Below, one piece after another: positions 10,245 to 20,880 of a DNA stretch of 64,000 bases (positions within the stretch are counted from its first letter, which is position 1; each line of letters opens with the position of its first letter). The stretch spans positions 877,674-941,673 of the forward strand of contig KZ111147.1 in the NCBI GenBank assembly GCA_002077045.2, read 5' to 3'. The notes beneath the pieces were generated by a model, which saw only the letters and a program-made list of their open reading frames with translations, had not been told where the DNA came from and did not search any database. A program made the translations under genes and the position numbers. Source of the stretch: Rachicladosporium sp. CCFEE 5018. Its lineage: Eukaryota > Ascomycota > Dothideomycetes > Cladosporiales > Cladosporiaceae.

Positions 10245-11773
10245 TCATGACTTCTTCTCGTCCGCCACAGCCTTCGGCCGCTCCGCCACCTCGCCCGCAC
10301 TAGGCACTTTCGGCGCCGGCTTCTCCTTCGCACCCTCAGCCTTCCCTTTAGCCTTCAAGCTCGTCGAATCCTTCGGAAGTTCCTTGACATAAGGCAAGAA
10401 CTCCGGCTGGCCGGGGATGTACTTCCTCAGCACTTCAGGCACATTCAGACCTTCAGGTGTTTGGTAATTCTCCAGCACACAGCACAGTGCGCGTTCTGTG
10501 GCGCAAAGGGTGGAGTTGAGCGCGTGGCAATAGGTCTTTTGGAAGGACATGTCGGTCTGCTTTTTGGGTCCGTACCTGCAGGATGTCAGTATGTAAAACT
10601 ATGCTTCCATTCGACGAGGTAGTCTCACCGTATCTCCAGCTCCCGTGTCTGATAGTCCGTGCAATTCGAACAAGACACGAGTTCCTTATACTCCCCCTGA
10701 AACGGAAACCAAGCCTCCAAATCATACTTCTTCGCCGCCGCATTGTTCAATGCACCACTCACAATCGCCACAACTCGGTAGGGCAGCTTCAGTGACTTGT
10801 AAAAGTCCTCTGACGTCTCGATCATGTTGTCGAAATGGCCCCATGATTCGTCTGGCTTGCAGAAAATGAACTGCTCGATTTTCTCGAATTGATGCACGCG
10901 GAAGATGCCCCATGCGTCTTTGCCGTGGCTGCCTGCTTCTTTTCGGAAGTTTGTGGAGTAGCCGGCGTATTTGATCGGTAGGCTTGCGTCGCTCAGCCAC
11001 TCGCCCTCGTGCATGGCTGAGATGGGCTGTTCTGAGGTGGCGATGAGGTACTTGTCGGTTCCGGGGTCATTGTCCCTTTCTGTGACTTTGTACAGCTCCT
11101 CATCGAACTGCTCCAGTTGTGCGGTCTTGGCCATGGCTTCCCGTAGCATGAAAAAAGGTGGTTGATTCGGCTTGTAGCCGCGATTGAAGAGGAATTCGAG
11201 GCCGTAGTTGATCAGTGCCTGGTTTAGGAAGAGCCCGTAGCCAGTCAAGCAGTACCCTCTGTGCCCGACAATTTTGACGCCTCGATCTGGGTCGTAGCCG
11301 TCCAATCTTAGCAAGACCTCGTGATGTGACAAGCAGTCCTTCTTCTCCACCTTCGTGCCCTCAGGCGCCCAGTCTCGTTGCAGTGCATTGCTATCCTCAT
11401 TGTCGCTCACAGGCACGCTTTCGTGCACATAGTTCCCCACACTCTTCGCCTTTTTCAGCAGCTCAACCTGCTTCCTCGCAGCCAGTTGCTCCATCTCAAC
11501 CTTCTCCTTGGTCACCTCATCCTTCTCCGCCTTCAACTTCTCGAATTCTGCAGCATCGCCCTTGTTCTTCTTGTTCAGGCCCATGTCCTTCTGGACTTTG
11601 TTCAGCTTTGCGCCAAGCTCAGTTGCTGCGGTATACTGTGTTTTCCGGTGGTCCTCGAACATGGCTATGATCTCGTCGACGACTTCTTCGGGAGCATGGC
11701 GGCGACGTTGGGACTCTTTGATTTTCTCTGGGTTGCCGCCGCGCTCTTTTATGAAGTCGTTGATGTCGATCAT
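10245..11773 (-). CDS. SES1: Seryl-tRNA synthetase, cytosolic (copy A)
   Basis: Class II aminoacyl-tRNA synthetase charging tRNA-Ser (and tRNA-Sec where present). Model complement(join(10245..10575, 10629..11773)), 491 aa; the intron splits the Arg codon of EIRYGPKKQ. The N-terminal long coiled-coil arm (about residues 30-110) recognises the tRNA. The catalytic core holds motif 1 (GLFLNQALINYGLEFL), motif 2 (STNFRKEAGSHGKDAWGIFRVHQFEK) and motif 3 (NSTLCATERALCCVLEN). The C-terminus has a fungal/eukaryotic Lys/Ala/Pro-rich extension from about residue 440. No mitochondrial leader is visible, consistent with the cytosolic form. Confidence 0.96.
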
Positions 11774-12353
11774 GTTGGCGGTGCTGGTTTGGAGAAAGCG
11801 GTTGTGAGGGTGTGGACGAACGATTGAAGCTACGAAGCGCCTCTCTACAACCTTGTGAACGTTTACGCTGAACGCAAAATGTGCAATGGGTCATTTTGTA
11901 TATTGCTCATATCTCAAACAGTGCCCGTTTAACAGCGCTACGTCCGACCAAACGTCACAATGTGCGACTCTCCGCATGCCCCACTCAGACCGGAGGGAGC
12001 ATATTCGAACCTCGCGTTATCTGGACACCCTTGTGTATGCACGCACTGTTACTACGATGTATATCTTTGGAGTTTTGGTTGAGGCGATCTGATCAAGCAG
12101 GTTACCCAGGGCCTATTGCTATAGCCCCTTCACGCATTTTAGCTTGTAATCTTAGAGTCGCCGCCTTCTCGATCGCCTGCCCTGGAATTTGCCAGTTGCT
12201 CCAGGGAGAGACGTCCAGAACGAAATTGTTGCAAGGGCTTGTCTCCCTCACTGGTAGCTTGGCCACACCTCATGCTAGTCTGATGTAGAAGGCAGTGTCA
12301 TAGCAGGCTGGTCTCCAGCATCATCTCCATCCTCCGTCTCCACCTTCACCCTC
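11774..12353. other. Intergenic, no gene seen (copy A)
   Basis: Upstream of SES1 and downstream of the SANT-like gene. Well conserved with copy B (50863-51442) over most of its length; short frames in it are not maintained. Confidence 0.55.
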
Positions 12354-13855
12354 TCAGATCTCATACTTAATCTGCGTCTCACTATCCCCTCCCTCCCCCA
12401 TCTGCTGGTCCTGCCCCTTCTCGCCCTCCCGCTCGTAGTCGATGATGTCCCCGAACCCATCGTTCTCCCCACCGAAGCGCGGCAAGGTGGCGTCGAACTG
12501 CGGGAAGAAGCTACCCATGCCACCTGCACCAGCACCCTGAGGCTGGCCCATGCCGAAGATGGCATTGTTGAAGTCGAAGCTAGCCTGCTGGCCAGCGCTG
12601 GTGAACGAGGAATTCATGCTGGTGTTGGTCGTGAAGATTGCGTCGTCAGAGGACGAGTGGCCGAGGGTAGGGGTGTGGTATGGAGTATAGATGTTGTTGA
12701 GGGTCTGGTGGTTGTTGCCGTAGGTGGGGAGATCGTAGGAGGAGGGCGAGGCGGTGTTCTGGTCCGCATCGCCGATGTTGTAGTTGGGAAGCGCGTAGTT
12801 GGTGTTGTGGTCGAAAGGGAAGGTGGCACGGCCGCCAGGATAGGTGAAGTTGGGGATTTGCGGGGGAGGAGGCGCCATTGGAGCAATGGGGACCTTGAAA
12901 GCAGGAGCGTCGGTGGTGGCGGCAGAGGTACCTGTTGTCCTGTCAGTGGGGTACGAAAGCAGTGACAACTAGGCGAGCGTACGACCGGACTGCTTCGACG
13001 GCGGAGCAATGCCGAAACGCTCCCTAATTGGCAGCTCATCCTCCGACTCCCCGGTGTAGGCCTTCCCGTTGTCGGCCAGGATATCATGATCGTCCTCGCT
13101 GTCAGCAGGCGCAGGCTCAGCGTAGTTCTTACGAGGAGTCTTGCGAAGCCTCTTGACCTGGCCCTTCGCCGGCGCATCGGACTGGTAGTCACTCTCGTCG
13201 TCGCTCACAACATCGGCTCTTGACTGACGCCCACGCTTGGCAGGCGTGCGAGGCGTGGCGTACCTAGCCGCAGCCTTCTCCGCAGCCTTATTCTTGGTGG
13301 CAGCAGCGCAAGCAGCTTTCTCTCTCAACTTCGCGGCAGCTGCCTCCTCGGCCCTGGTTGGTGGAGCAAGCAAAGTGCTGCGAGAGGGCTTGGAAGGGGT
13401 GGCGAGTGGCTCGGTCTTGATCTTGACCCCACCGCGGCCTTTGCCGTTGACGGGGGTGGCGAGGGTGGACTTTGGTGGCGGAACACGACGCTGGTTGCGA
13501 TTGGGCTTCTCAGGGACGCGGAGACCCTCCTCGACACGAGCACTGCGCACCTTCGCCAGATGCTGCTTGATCGCCTCACCGCTCAAGGGCTGCCCCTCGC
13601 CTTCGCGGGGCTCCATGGCGTAGCCAATCTCATCCCACGGGAGGGCGACACCCTGGACACAGCAGACGCTGTCGATGTAGAGGAGAAGGAGCTGGTCTTC
13701 GCTGGCTGTGAAGGTGTCAGTGTTTGTGCACGGTGTTGGGGTCATCTTTGGGTAGGACACTTACGGTTCCAACGCTTGAGCTGGCGACCTCTCGCGCTCT
13801 TGCGCCCGTTGAGCCTCGGAGTCCCGCCGTCGCTGTCGTTGCCGGGGGAGGACAT
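12354..13855 (-). CDS. SANT/Myb-like chromatin or transcription protein (copy A)
   Basis: Model complement(join(12354..12931, 12983..13705, 13765..13855)), 463 aa. The N-terminus GRQLKRWNPSEDQLLLLYIDSVC...ALPWDEIGYAM...SGEAIKQHLAKVR (about 21-90) is a Myb/SANT-like fold known from many fungal proteins without assigned function. It is followed by a Lys/Ala/Pro-rich linker with TPRTPAKRGRQ (AT-hook-like), acidic patches, and a Gln/Asn/Gly-rich C-terminus ending in acid and VKYEI-like residues. Copy A has TAG at 12969-12971 where copy B has CAG (Gln). This stop falls inside a 51-nt segment with GTACGC, CACTGAC and CAACAG signals, so splicing would remove it. If it is not an intron, copy A is truncated after about 275 residues. 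Confidence 0.7.
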
Positions 13856-15291
13856 GGTGTAGGTGATCTGCAAGGGAAACCGTCAGTTATCTTGATACTA
13901 GTCAAGCGCTCTGGAGTATGCCACAGGTGGTCTTAGTTGTCGTAGATATGCCACAGCTCGATGTGCACCCTATGCTACGGAACGTAGCGCAAAGGTAGAC
14001 ATCGAGCTGTCAACAATACCTTGTCTTCGGTGGTGGGAAGCACATACCTTGGTGGTTACGGAGATGGTATGTGTCGTTGTCCTTGTATCCAAGTGACTGC
14101 CGGTGGCCTCGAGAGCTTCTGGCCCAAGTGTTGCGAGATGAAGTTGTTGTTGGGCCGTGTGTGTTGGACAAAGCCTCCGACTTCACAATGATACTTAAGC
14201 TCACCAACCAATCGCCGAGAGGCTAGTGGTGGGGCTCTAGGAGATTGAAGCACGTGAAGAGGGTGTATTGGGACTTGCCTGCATGAATGGCGCAATCATA
14301 TCGCGCGCACTTTTCCGCTTTGGGACTGGCAGGTCCACCTGAGGCTCACTGTAGGCAGGAACCAACCATGATTGTGTAATCACGTGATAGGCGCGGGAGA
14401 TCGACTATAGTGAAGCGGAAGCACCCGGAACCTGGAGGAATCTGGGGCCGGACAATCATGGGTCAACGTGGAGAGACAATAGAGATGTTGAAAGTGACTT
14501 TCCGTGTGTCTCACGAGCCTCATGTCGACCATACGAGACATAAACCTTTTGCATTTGCCCAGGGGACGTCGGCAAGCTTTCATCTGACGCCGTGATGCAG
14601 ACAAGACGCCGTCGCTGGTGCGTATGAGGAGCATAGAGTATCGACATGCCATGATCATCTACGGCTGTAGGTGGCCAGTACTTGGAGGATGGTGTCTTGC
14701 ACAGCAAATTGGTCACACTCATATCTCCCGATTCGGGCCCAAGAATGGCCAGACAGCCGTATGCAGTTTTGTATCGGGAGACTCGACACGGAACACTTTC
14801 TAGCGCTGTCAACTAGGCTCTGGCATGCCACCTAGAAACCCACAATCTTGCAGGCAAACATGTAGATCGTGCCGAAGTCTGTTGATGCTGTCATGCTCGA
14901 GGACGCGAGACCACAGCGTCATCCTGCAGCGAAAGGCTAAGTATGAGCACTTGTAGGCCAATATGTAACAGAGGAAATAGACGCCCATGGTAACAAGATA
15001 GATGATCGAACAGACCACGTCTGTCCCATGGAGGTCGTGATAGACTCTCCATTATGTCAGCTTGTTCCACGATCAGACTCGGACTGAGCTCCATTTCAGC
15101 CTTACATGACTCAGCCTTGTCCCAAGTGTACCAAGACATTGACCACTCCAGGTCTTTGTGGATGTAAAGAGCGACAATGCAATATGCACTAGAAGCGCCT
15201 CAGCCTTACCAGTATTCCTCGGATGCCTAAAGCTGACAACCTCCTGCCTCATAAGTAGGGTCTGGGCGCATCTATCTCTACCGACCATACG
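13856..15291. promoter_or_regulatory. Long divergent promoter, SANT-like/HSF1 (copy A)
   Basis: 1.4 kb between divergent starts. Its middle part (14159-14460) is about 98% the same as copy B (53241-53543), while both flanks have drifted visibly. The conserved part holds CCAAT at 14208-14212 and two CACGTG palindromes at 14251-14256 and 14381-14386, all at matching places in copy B. I see no protein-coding frame with support. Confidence 0.55.
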
Positions 15292-17343
15292 ATGCAACGT
15301 CCGGCATCCTCCAGAAACGTGATGCAGGAGCCCGATACCTTCGACTTCACCTCGATCCCGCAGAATACCGATTTCACGAATTACAACTTCGATCCGCAAT
15401 ATCAGGACCCTTCTCTGCTGGATCCGAATGCTTATGCGCAAAACTTGAACCCAGCACAAGCGCCTACGTATGGAAGCAACCTTGCGCCAGTCCCTAGTAC
15501 AGATCTTGTGCGGAGGTCGCGGAATCAGCAATTGACGGCGCAAAGTGCTCAGCAGGAAGCGTGGAATGGGTATGGTGGTACTGGTGGTGGAGACATGGCT
15601 CGACAGGATGAGGAAGACGAGAAGGAGCTGGAGATGAGGGTGGCTTCGGCCAAGAAGGATGCGCAAGGCAAGCGCAAGCAGATACCGCCGTTTGTGCAGA
15701 AACTTAGCAGGTGCGTGGAGCAAACGGCTCGAGCTACGCAGTGTGACACTGACGAAAAGTCTAGCTTTCTGGACAGTGGCAACACAGACCTCATACGTTG
15801 GGCAGACGACGGACGGTCATTCATCGTGATTGACGAGGACGAATTTGCGCGGACACTGATTCCTGAGCTCTTCAAGCACAACAACTATGCTTCGTTCGTG
15901 CGGCAGCTGAACATGTACGGCTTCCACAAGACCGTCAATATCACAGACGGATCGCTGCGACAGTCAGAGAAGGCCAGGAAGGGGGTGAAGCCACCTAGCA
16001 TGTACTCACATCCCTACTTCCGGCGCAATCGCCCTGATCTGCTGTGGTTGATACAAAAACCGATGACTAAAGCAGGCGTAAAGCGCAAGCGAGATGGCAC
16101 AGCCAAGGGAGATGAGAGCGACGACGATGCGCGTGGCTCACCAGATGTTGAGGGGCGTCTCGCAGCAGAGCTCAAGCTGTCGTCTTCAGGAGGAGGAGGT
16201 CGAGATCTTGCGCCACTTCCTAGAAGCGAGTTGGCGTCTGTTCGACGAGAGCTCGCAGATCTCAAGACCTCACAACGGCAGATTTCGGATATGATCCAGC
16301 AGCTTCAGCGACAGAATGAGATGTTCTATGAGCAAGCATCGGCATTCCAAGCACTGCACAATCGCCATGAAACCTCGATCAACGCGATATTGACGTTTCT
16401 GGCGACGTTCTACAATCGGTCGCTCGAGGATCACGCTGGGCAGAATCTCATGGACATGTTCCATCAACAGAATAAGCAGCAACAGCAGGGTAGTGTGGTT
16501 GAAGATTACTCTGAAACGTCTCCCGAAGGCAATAACCAGCAAGTGCAGCGATACCAAAAGCGACCTCTTCTGCTCCATGCACCTACCAATCCTGGTCTCT
16601 CACCCGCATCTCCTATACCTCCTGGAGTCGTACACACTGCACCAACGTCGTCGAGAAGCTCCTTGTCGCCACCAGGGAGAGCAGCGAACCAATCTGGCGC
16701 ACCTCGACGCGAAAGCACTCAGAGCGTCTCTCAAGGGGGAGCCACAGACAGCCCAAGGGTGAAGAATGATGCTCCGACACCAGATCTCCTATCTACAGTG
16801 CCTGAGAGCGACCAGATGATGAGTCTGATCAATTCCGTCAATGCAACGAACGCATCGACGCCAGGCTTTACTGCACCTTCTTTGGACTTCGCTAACGCGT
16901 CGAATACCCCCCTAACCCCTCAACAACGCGACGATATGCTAGCCCTCATTCAACAGCAACAACAACAACCCGGCGCGTCATCAAATAATGCCCTTGTCTC
17001 CCCCTCAATGCCCGATCTCAACATGCTCAAACAACAACAAGATCAACTCGCTCTCCTCACATCGATGCAACGCGCTCAAGACGAACGCGTCTCCGAACTC
17101 AATCGTCGATTACAGCCCTTAAGTCCCACAGGTACCATACCAGGTCTTGGCGAGACTGGGGGCTTCTTCGACCCGAACGCCTTCATCAACTACGACGATA
17201 ACGACCTTAACTTCGATTTTGGGGCAGATCCTGGTGGCGCTGTGGATTGGGAGTTTGGGGAAGGCGGGGATGGGTCTGGTGTGCCTGCTGTTGAGGAGGC
17301 GGAGACGCCGGAATCAGCGGGGAAGAGGCAGAAACGAGGATGA
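15292..17343 (+). CDS. HSF1: Heat shock transcription factor (copy A)
   Basis: Trimeric activator of heat-shock genes. Model join(15292..15710, 15765..17343), 665 aa. The N-terminal 125 residues are Gln/Asn-rich and likely activating. The HSF DNA-binding domain spans about 130-235 (IPPFVQKLSSFLDSGNTD..., with the recognition helix in NNYASFVRQLNMYGFHK). A heptad-repeat oligomerisation region lies at about 285-370 (SVRRELADLKTSQRQISDMIQ...). The long Gln/Pro/Ser tail has a second helix near the C-terminus (LALLTSMQRAQDERVSELN). The 54-nt intron lies inside the DNA-binding domain, is open in frame in both copies, and is the most diverged part of the gene. Removing it restores the canonical KLSSFLD. 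Confidence 0.95.
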   Translation: MQRPASSRNVMQEPDTFDFTSIPQNTDFTNYNFDPQYQDPSLLDPNAYAQNLNPAQAPTYGSNLAPVPSTDLVRRSRNQQLTAQSAQQEAWNGYGGTGGGDMARQDEEDEKELEMRVASAKKDAQGKRKQIPPFVQKLSRCVEQTARATQCDTDEKSSFLDSGNTDLIRWADDGRSFIVIDEDEFARTLIPELFKHNNYASFVRQLNMYGFHKTVNITDGSLRQSEKARKGVKPPSMYSHPYFRRNRPDLLWLIQKPMTKAGVKRKRDGTAKGDESDDDARGSPDVEGRLAAELKLSSSGGGGRDLAPLPRSELASVRRELADLKTSQRQISDMIQQLQRQNEMFYEQASAFQALHNRHETSINAILTFLATFYNRSLEDHAGQNLMDMFHQQNKQQQQGSVVEDYSETSPEGNNQQVQRYQKRPLLLHAPTNPGLSPASPIPPGVVHTAPTSSRSSLSPPGRAANQSGAPRRESTQSVSQGGATDSPRVKNDAPTPDLLSTVPESDQMMSLINSVNATNASTPGFTAPSLDFANASNTPLTPQQRDDMLALIQQQQQQPGASSNNALVSPSMPDLNMLKQQQDQLALLTSMQRAQDERVSELNRRLQPLSPTGTIPGLGETGGFFDPNAFINYDDNDLNFDFGADPGGAVDWEFGEGGDGSGVPAVEEAETPESAGKRQKRG

Positions 17344-17855
17344 GAGTTGAGAGTTGGCTGGGGTGTGGTCGTGTGAGCTGTGCATACGAGATTGGGCAAT
17401 GGGTCACCTGTGAGATGACCTCGGTTTGGGGAGATGAAGACGGTACATGATGCATGATGTTATGGCTCTCCTGGGATCACGCAGGCGAATCTCACTGTCG
17501 CGGGACACTGGAAAGGTGCAGTATCAAGGTAGTACGTGCCACGGAGCGTGAGCTCAAACGCTAGCTTACTCTCAATGACAGCATAAGTACACCATAACTA
17601 TTGTAGATACATGTACGGCATCGTTGGAAGCCCTGAATTGCCGTTTGAGAGACCTTAACATATCCGACTTGTTAGTTGGTCAACCACTGTCTCACTACTC
17701 CGGTGGACTGGTGAAAGGCCATGGTAGCGTGACTTCGCGTCAATCTCGCGTGTCACTCTACGCGTCTTCCTCCGCGCCCACACCTATCTTGTACATGCAT
17801 GTGCTTCTCCATGACATAGGACATCAACTGCCTTCATAGCCAGCCCGGCCAAGCC
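17344..17855. other. Intergenic, no gene seen (copy A)
   Basis: HSF1 3' flank and ORC6 upstream region. This is one of the most diverged stretches between copies: many substitutions, and the copy B counterpart (56423-56922) is 12 nt shorter. Confidence 0.6.
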
Positions 17856-19043
17856 ATGGCGGCCGCCATAGAACGCTCTCTCCACCTCATCGTCCCCACC
17901 GCCACTTCCCTCCCCTCGAGTCTCATCGATCTCGCCTCTTCCCTACTCGCCCAATCCCGCGCCAAAGTCCCCAAGCTCAAGCAGGACGAAGAAATTGCCC
18001 GCACATACGCTTGCTGTCATCTGGCCTGCGAGCGTCTGAAGCATAAGGCGAACCTTGAGATCGGAAAGATCGCACCGCCATGTGGGCCGAGGGTGTATAA
18101 GAAGTTATATGGGTTTCTGGATTCCGCGCTGCCTGTTGCGGTGGGGACGCCGAAGAGGAAGAGGGGAGTGGATGGCGGGGACGAGGGCGGGGAGAAGGTG
18201 ACGCCGTTGAGTGTCAGGACGAAGGAGGTGGGAAGTGCAAAGAGTACGCCTGTGCAAAAGTCCGGTGTATTGACGCTGGGGAAGCGCCATCAAGGCATAT
18301 CGCAACCGAAAGACGCACAGGGCCTGCCGAAGAAAACGAGGGAGCTCATTCAGTACTTGTGCAAGACGCTTGGAACTCCAGAGATCGCCACGCACGTATA
18401 TGCAGGCGTGGAGTCAGTGACCGATCACTTGCAGCAACCGCAGGACGATGACCCTGCTCAGAATACACCAAGTAAGATGCGCAAGCTAGATAAACTCATT
18501 GTGCAAGCTGCAGAGGCTCTGACTGAGTCTGAGACCCATGCTCTCGTTGGTGCGATACATCTGCTCGCAACGGCGAGGACGTCTCAACAACCTCCATCCT
18601 TGCGCGATGTCGTTGATATGACACTGGGCTTCCTCGGGACTAAGAGAAGTGCGGAAGACTCGGGCGATGAGGCCGTGCATTATTCCATTGCGCTTTACCT
18701 ACAGCATGCCGAAGCCGACGGCTGGCTAGCGATGGACTGGTACCTCAATCTGCCTCTCACAGAGGGCGACGTCGATATGGATCATCGCACCAACGACGAC
18801 GAAGGCATTGCTATCAAGGGCAAGAAACCGCCTGCGAAGACACCCTTGCGGCGAAAGGAAAAGCACGCGCAACGTCAGACCAAGTTCGATGAAACTGACG
18901 CCGGAGCTGCTGGACTTCGACCTGGGCTGGGAACCATGTTCCAGCTTGCTGTGGACTGGCTGAGCGAAGGAAGGCGAGCAGACTATGTGGAGTGGAAGGC
19001 CGATATGCTAGAGCGCATTGCTGCGATAGAGAGTCGAGGTTGA
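17856..19043 (+). CDS. ORC6: Origin recognition complex subunit 6 (copy A)
   Basis: Orc6 is the smallest ORC subunit, needed for MCM loading at replication origins. Single exon, 395 aa, in the fungal range. The N-terminus (IERSLHLIVPTATSLPSSLIDLASSLLAQSR..., residues 5-90) is the first cyclin/TFIIB-like fold, with the signature KLKQDEEIARTYACCHLACERLK and the block GPRVYKKLYGFLDSAL. A basic linker with TPKKRKRG-like residues and several TP/SP sites (possible CDK targets) precedes a second helical domain (about 160-215). The C-terminal part ends in a conserved WLSEGRRADYVEWKADMLERI helix. The start is the first ATG in frame and matches copy B. Confidence 0.9.
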   Translation: MAAAIERSLHLIVPTATSLPSSLIDLASSLLAQSRAKVPKLKQDEEIARTYACCHLACERLKHKANLEIGKIAPPCGPRVYKKLYGFLDSALPVAVGTPKRKRGVDGGDEGGEKVTPLSVRTKEVGSAKSTPVQKSGVLTLGKRHQGISQPKDAQGLPKKTRELIQYLCKTLGTPEIATHVYAGVESVTDHLQQPQDDDPAQNTPSKMRKLDKLIVQAAEALTESETHALVGAIHLLATARTSQQPPSLRDVVDMTLGFLGTKRSAEDSGDEAVHYSIALYLQHAEADGWLAMDWYLNLPLTEGDVDMDHRTNDDEGIAIKGKKPPAKTPLRRKEKHAQRQTKFDETDAGAAGLRPGLGTMFQLAVDWLSEGRRADYVEWKADMLERIAAIESRG

Positions 19044-19509
19044 GACAGCGGAAGCTCCGCAGCACTCTCTGGGGAGGCATGTCGATTACTACTTGACGAA
19101 CCCCAGGAAGAGCAAAAGGTGATGGTATCAACTGCTCAGGTGTGAATGTGAGGCATGTGGAGCACCGAGCAAAGTGCGGGGGTTGGCGTGGAGGCCCGAA
19201 CTAACACGACATCCCGAAAGACGACCGACAATCCGGCACTCAATACGGCTGGCAGCCATGGGCTGGGCGCCTCTGAAGGCCTTAAAACGGCCGACTAATA
19301 AAGCCGTCCATCGCAGGCGAAGAGACGCTCAAGACATTCGTCGACATTAGGCGCGATTGTCCTCGTGTCGATATCCGACGACCTTGACACATGCAGTCCA
19401 TGGAAACAGGGAACTCTAAGGATGCAATGAAGGTGTGCTGAAATCAATATTGTGCGGACGGAGAACATCTACTTAGAAATTAAAGTAGTCCAAGTGACTG
19501 AGTTTGATT
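19044..19509. promoter_or_regulatory. Intergenic and monooxygenase promoter (copy A)
   Basis: 466 nt, about 98% the same as copy B (58111-58576) by eye, more than the exons of ORC6 itself. CGGCCGACTAATAAAGCCG near 19288-19306 is an inverted CGG/CCG arrangement of the kind bound by Zn2Cys6 factors; that is a weak hint only. Confidence 0.45.
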
Positions 19510-20880
19510 ATGGCCACACAGAAGCCATTCGAGATCGCCATCGTCGGTGGTGGCATCACTGGCTTGACTCTAGCGATTGCTCTACACCACCGCGGCATCA
19601 AAATTCAGATCTACGAAGCGGCAAAGGCATTCGGCGAGATTGGTGCTGGTGTGTCATTCAATGCCAACGCAGTCGGGTCGATGAAGATATGCCACGACGA
19701 AGTCTACGATGCGTTCCTCAAGGTGCGAACTAGGAACTTGTGGCCAAGTAAGGAGAAGGTATGGTTCGACTATCATGATGCATTTGGTGATGAAGGAGAT
19801 GAGCTTGAGACATCAAAGTTGGTCTATGTGAGTTCCAGGCTTAAGTACAGCTCACCATTCGAGCAACCGGCTGACGATGGGCTACAGACGATATACAGCA
19901 GCATCGGCCAGAACGGCGTACACCGAGCGAGATACCTCGAGTGTCTGATCCATCTCGTCCCCGACGAGCTCTGCCACTTCAACAAGCGACTCAAAAACAT
20001 CGTACAGACCGATGCCGGCCGGTCAACGTTGCACTTCGCAGATGGCTCGACCGCGGAAGCCGACGCCATCATCGGCTGCGATGGCATCAAGTCCAACGTC
20101 CGCCGCCTACTACACGGCGATGACCATCCGTGTGCACAGCCGACGTTCACACACAAGATAGCCTATCGTGGCGTTGTACCCATGGAGCAAGCGATCAAAG
20201 CAGTCGGCGAAGAGCGAGCCTCGAACGCTTGCATGTATCTTGGCCCCGGCGGCCACATGCTTACTTTCCCAGTCAATCACGGTCAGACTCTGAACATCGT
20301 TGCATTCACAACCAAAGACGAAGACTGGACGACGCTTACAGGTCAGAGCTCTGACAAACTCACCGCGCCTACGAAACGCGAGAAGGCGATCAAAGACTTC
20401 GCCGGTTTCAGCGGCGACGTTCAGCGTCTACTCAGACTCACGGCCGAAGACCTCGACATCTGGGCCATCTTCCACCTCGGCGACAACCCACCGCCTTCCT
20501 ACGCAAAAGGCAACATTGCCATTCTCGGCGACGCAGCTCACGCCACTTCTCCGCATCACGGTGCCGGCGCAGGGATGTGCATAGAAGACTCTGCCGTTAT
20601 GGCGGAGCTGCTCGCCGACACGGCTGTGCAGACACGCGAAGATGTGGAAGTGGTCTTTGCGACCTTCTCCGAATTGAGGAAGGAGAGAGGCGATGGGTTG
20701 GTGCAGAGTAGTGCGAGGCAGGGGAGAATCTATGAGTGGCAGACTGAGTATGGGAGGGACTTTGGGATGCAGGAAGAGGAGATCAAGAAGAGGAATGCGA
20801 GGACTGGGGAGGTCAATGTGGGGAAGTTGGTGGAGGACGCGAGGGAAGTTTTGAGGAAGAGGTTGGCAGATCGTTCATAA
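19510..20880 (+). CDS. FAD-dependent monooxygenase, salicylate-hydroxylase-like (copy A)
   Basis: Class A flavin monooxygenase that would hydroxylate an aromatic substrate using NAD(P)H and O2; the substrate cannot be read from the sequence. Model join(19510..19827, 19888..20880), 436 aa. The N-terminal dinucleotide motif VGGGITGL lies at residues 12-19. The DG motif (IIGCDGIKSNVRRLL) and the GD motif (AILGDAAHATSPHHGAGAGM) follow in the normal order. The 60-nt intron (GTGAGT...CTACAG) is open in frame here, but copy B has a stop in it, and splicing joins KLVY to TIYSSIGQNG in both. The start is the ATG at 19510 (MATQKPF). No signal peptide or membrane anchor. Confidence 0.88.
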   Translation: MATQKPFEIAIVGGGITGLTLAIALHHRGIKIQIYEAAKAFGEIGAGVSFNANAVGSMKICHDEVYDAFLKVRTRNLWPSKEKVWFDYHDAFGDEGDELETSKLVYVSSRLKYSSPFEQPADDGLQTIYSSIGQNGVHRARYLECLIHLVPDELCHFNKRLKNIVQTDAGRSTLHFADGSTAEADAIIGCDGIKSNVRRLLHGDDHPCAQPTFTHKIAYRGVVPMEQAIKAVGEERASNACMYLGPGGHMLTFPVNHGQTLNIVAFTTKDEDWTTLTGQSSDKLTAPTKREKAIKDFAGFSGDVQRLLRLTAEDLDIWAIFHLGDNPPPSYAKGNIAILGDAAHATSPHHGAGAGMCIEDSAVMAELLADTAVQTREDVEVVFATFSELRKERGDGLVQSSARQGRIYEWQTEYGRDFGMQEEEIKKRNARTGEVNVGKLVEDAREVLRKRLADRS

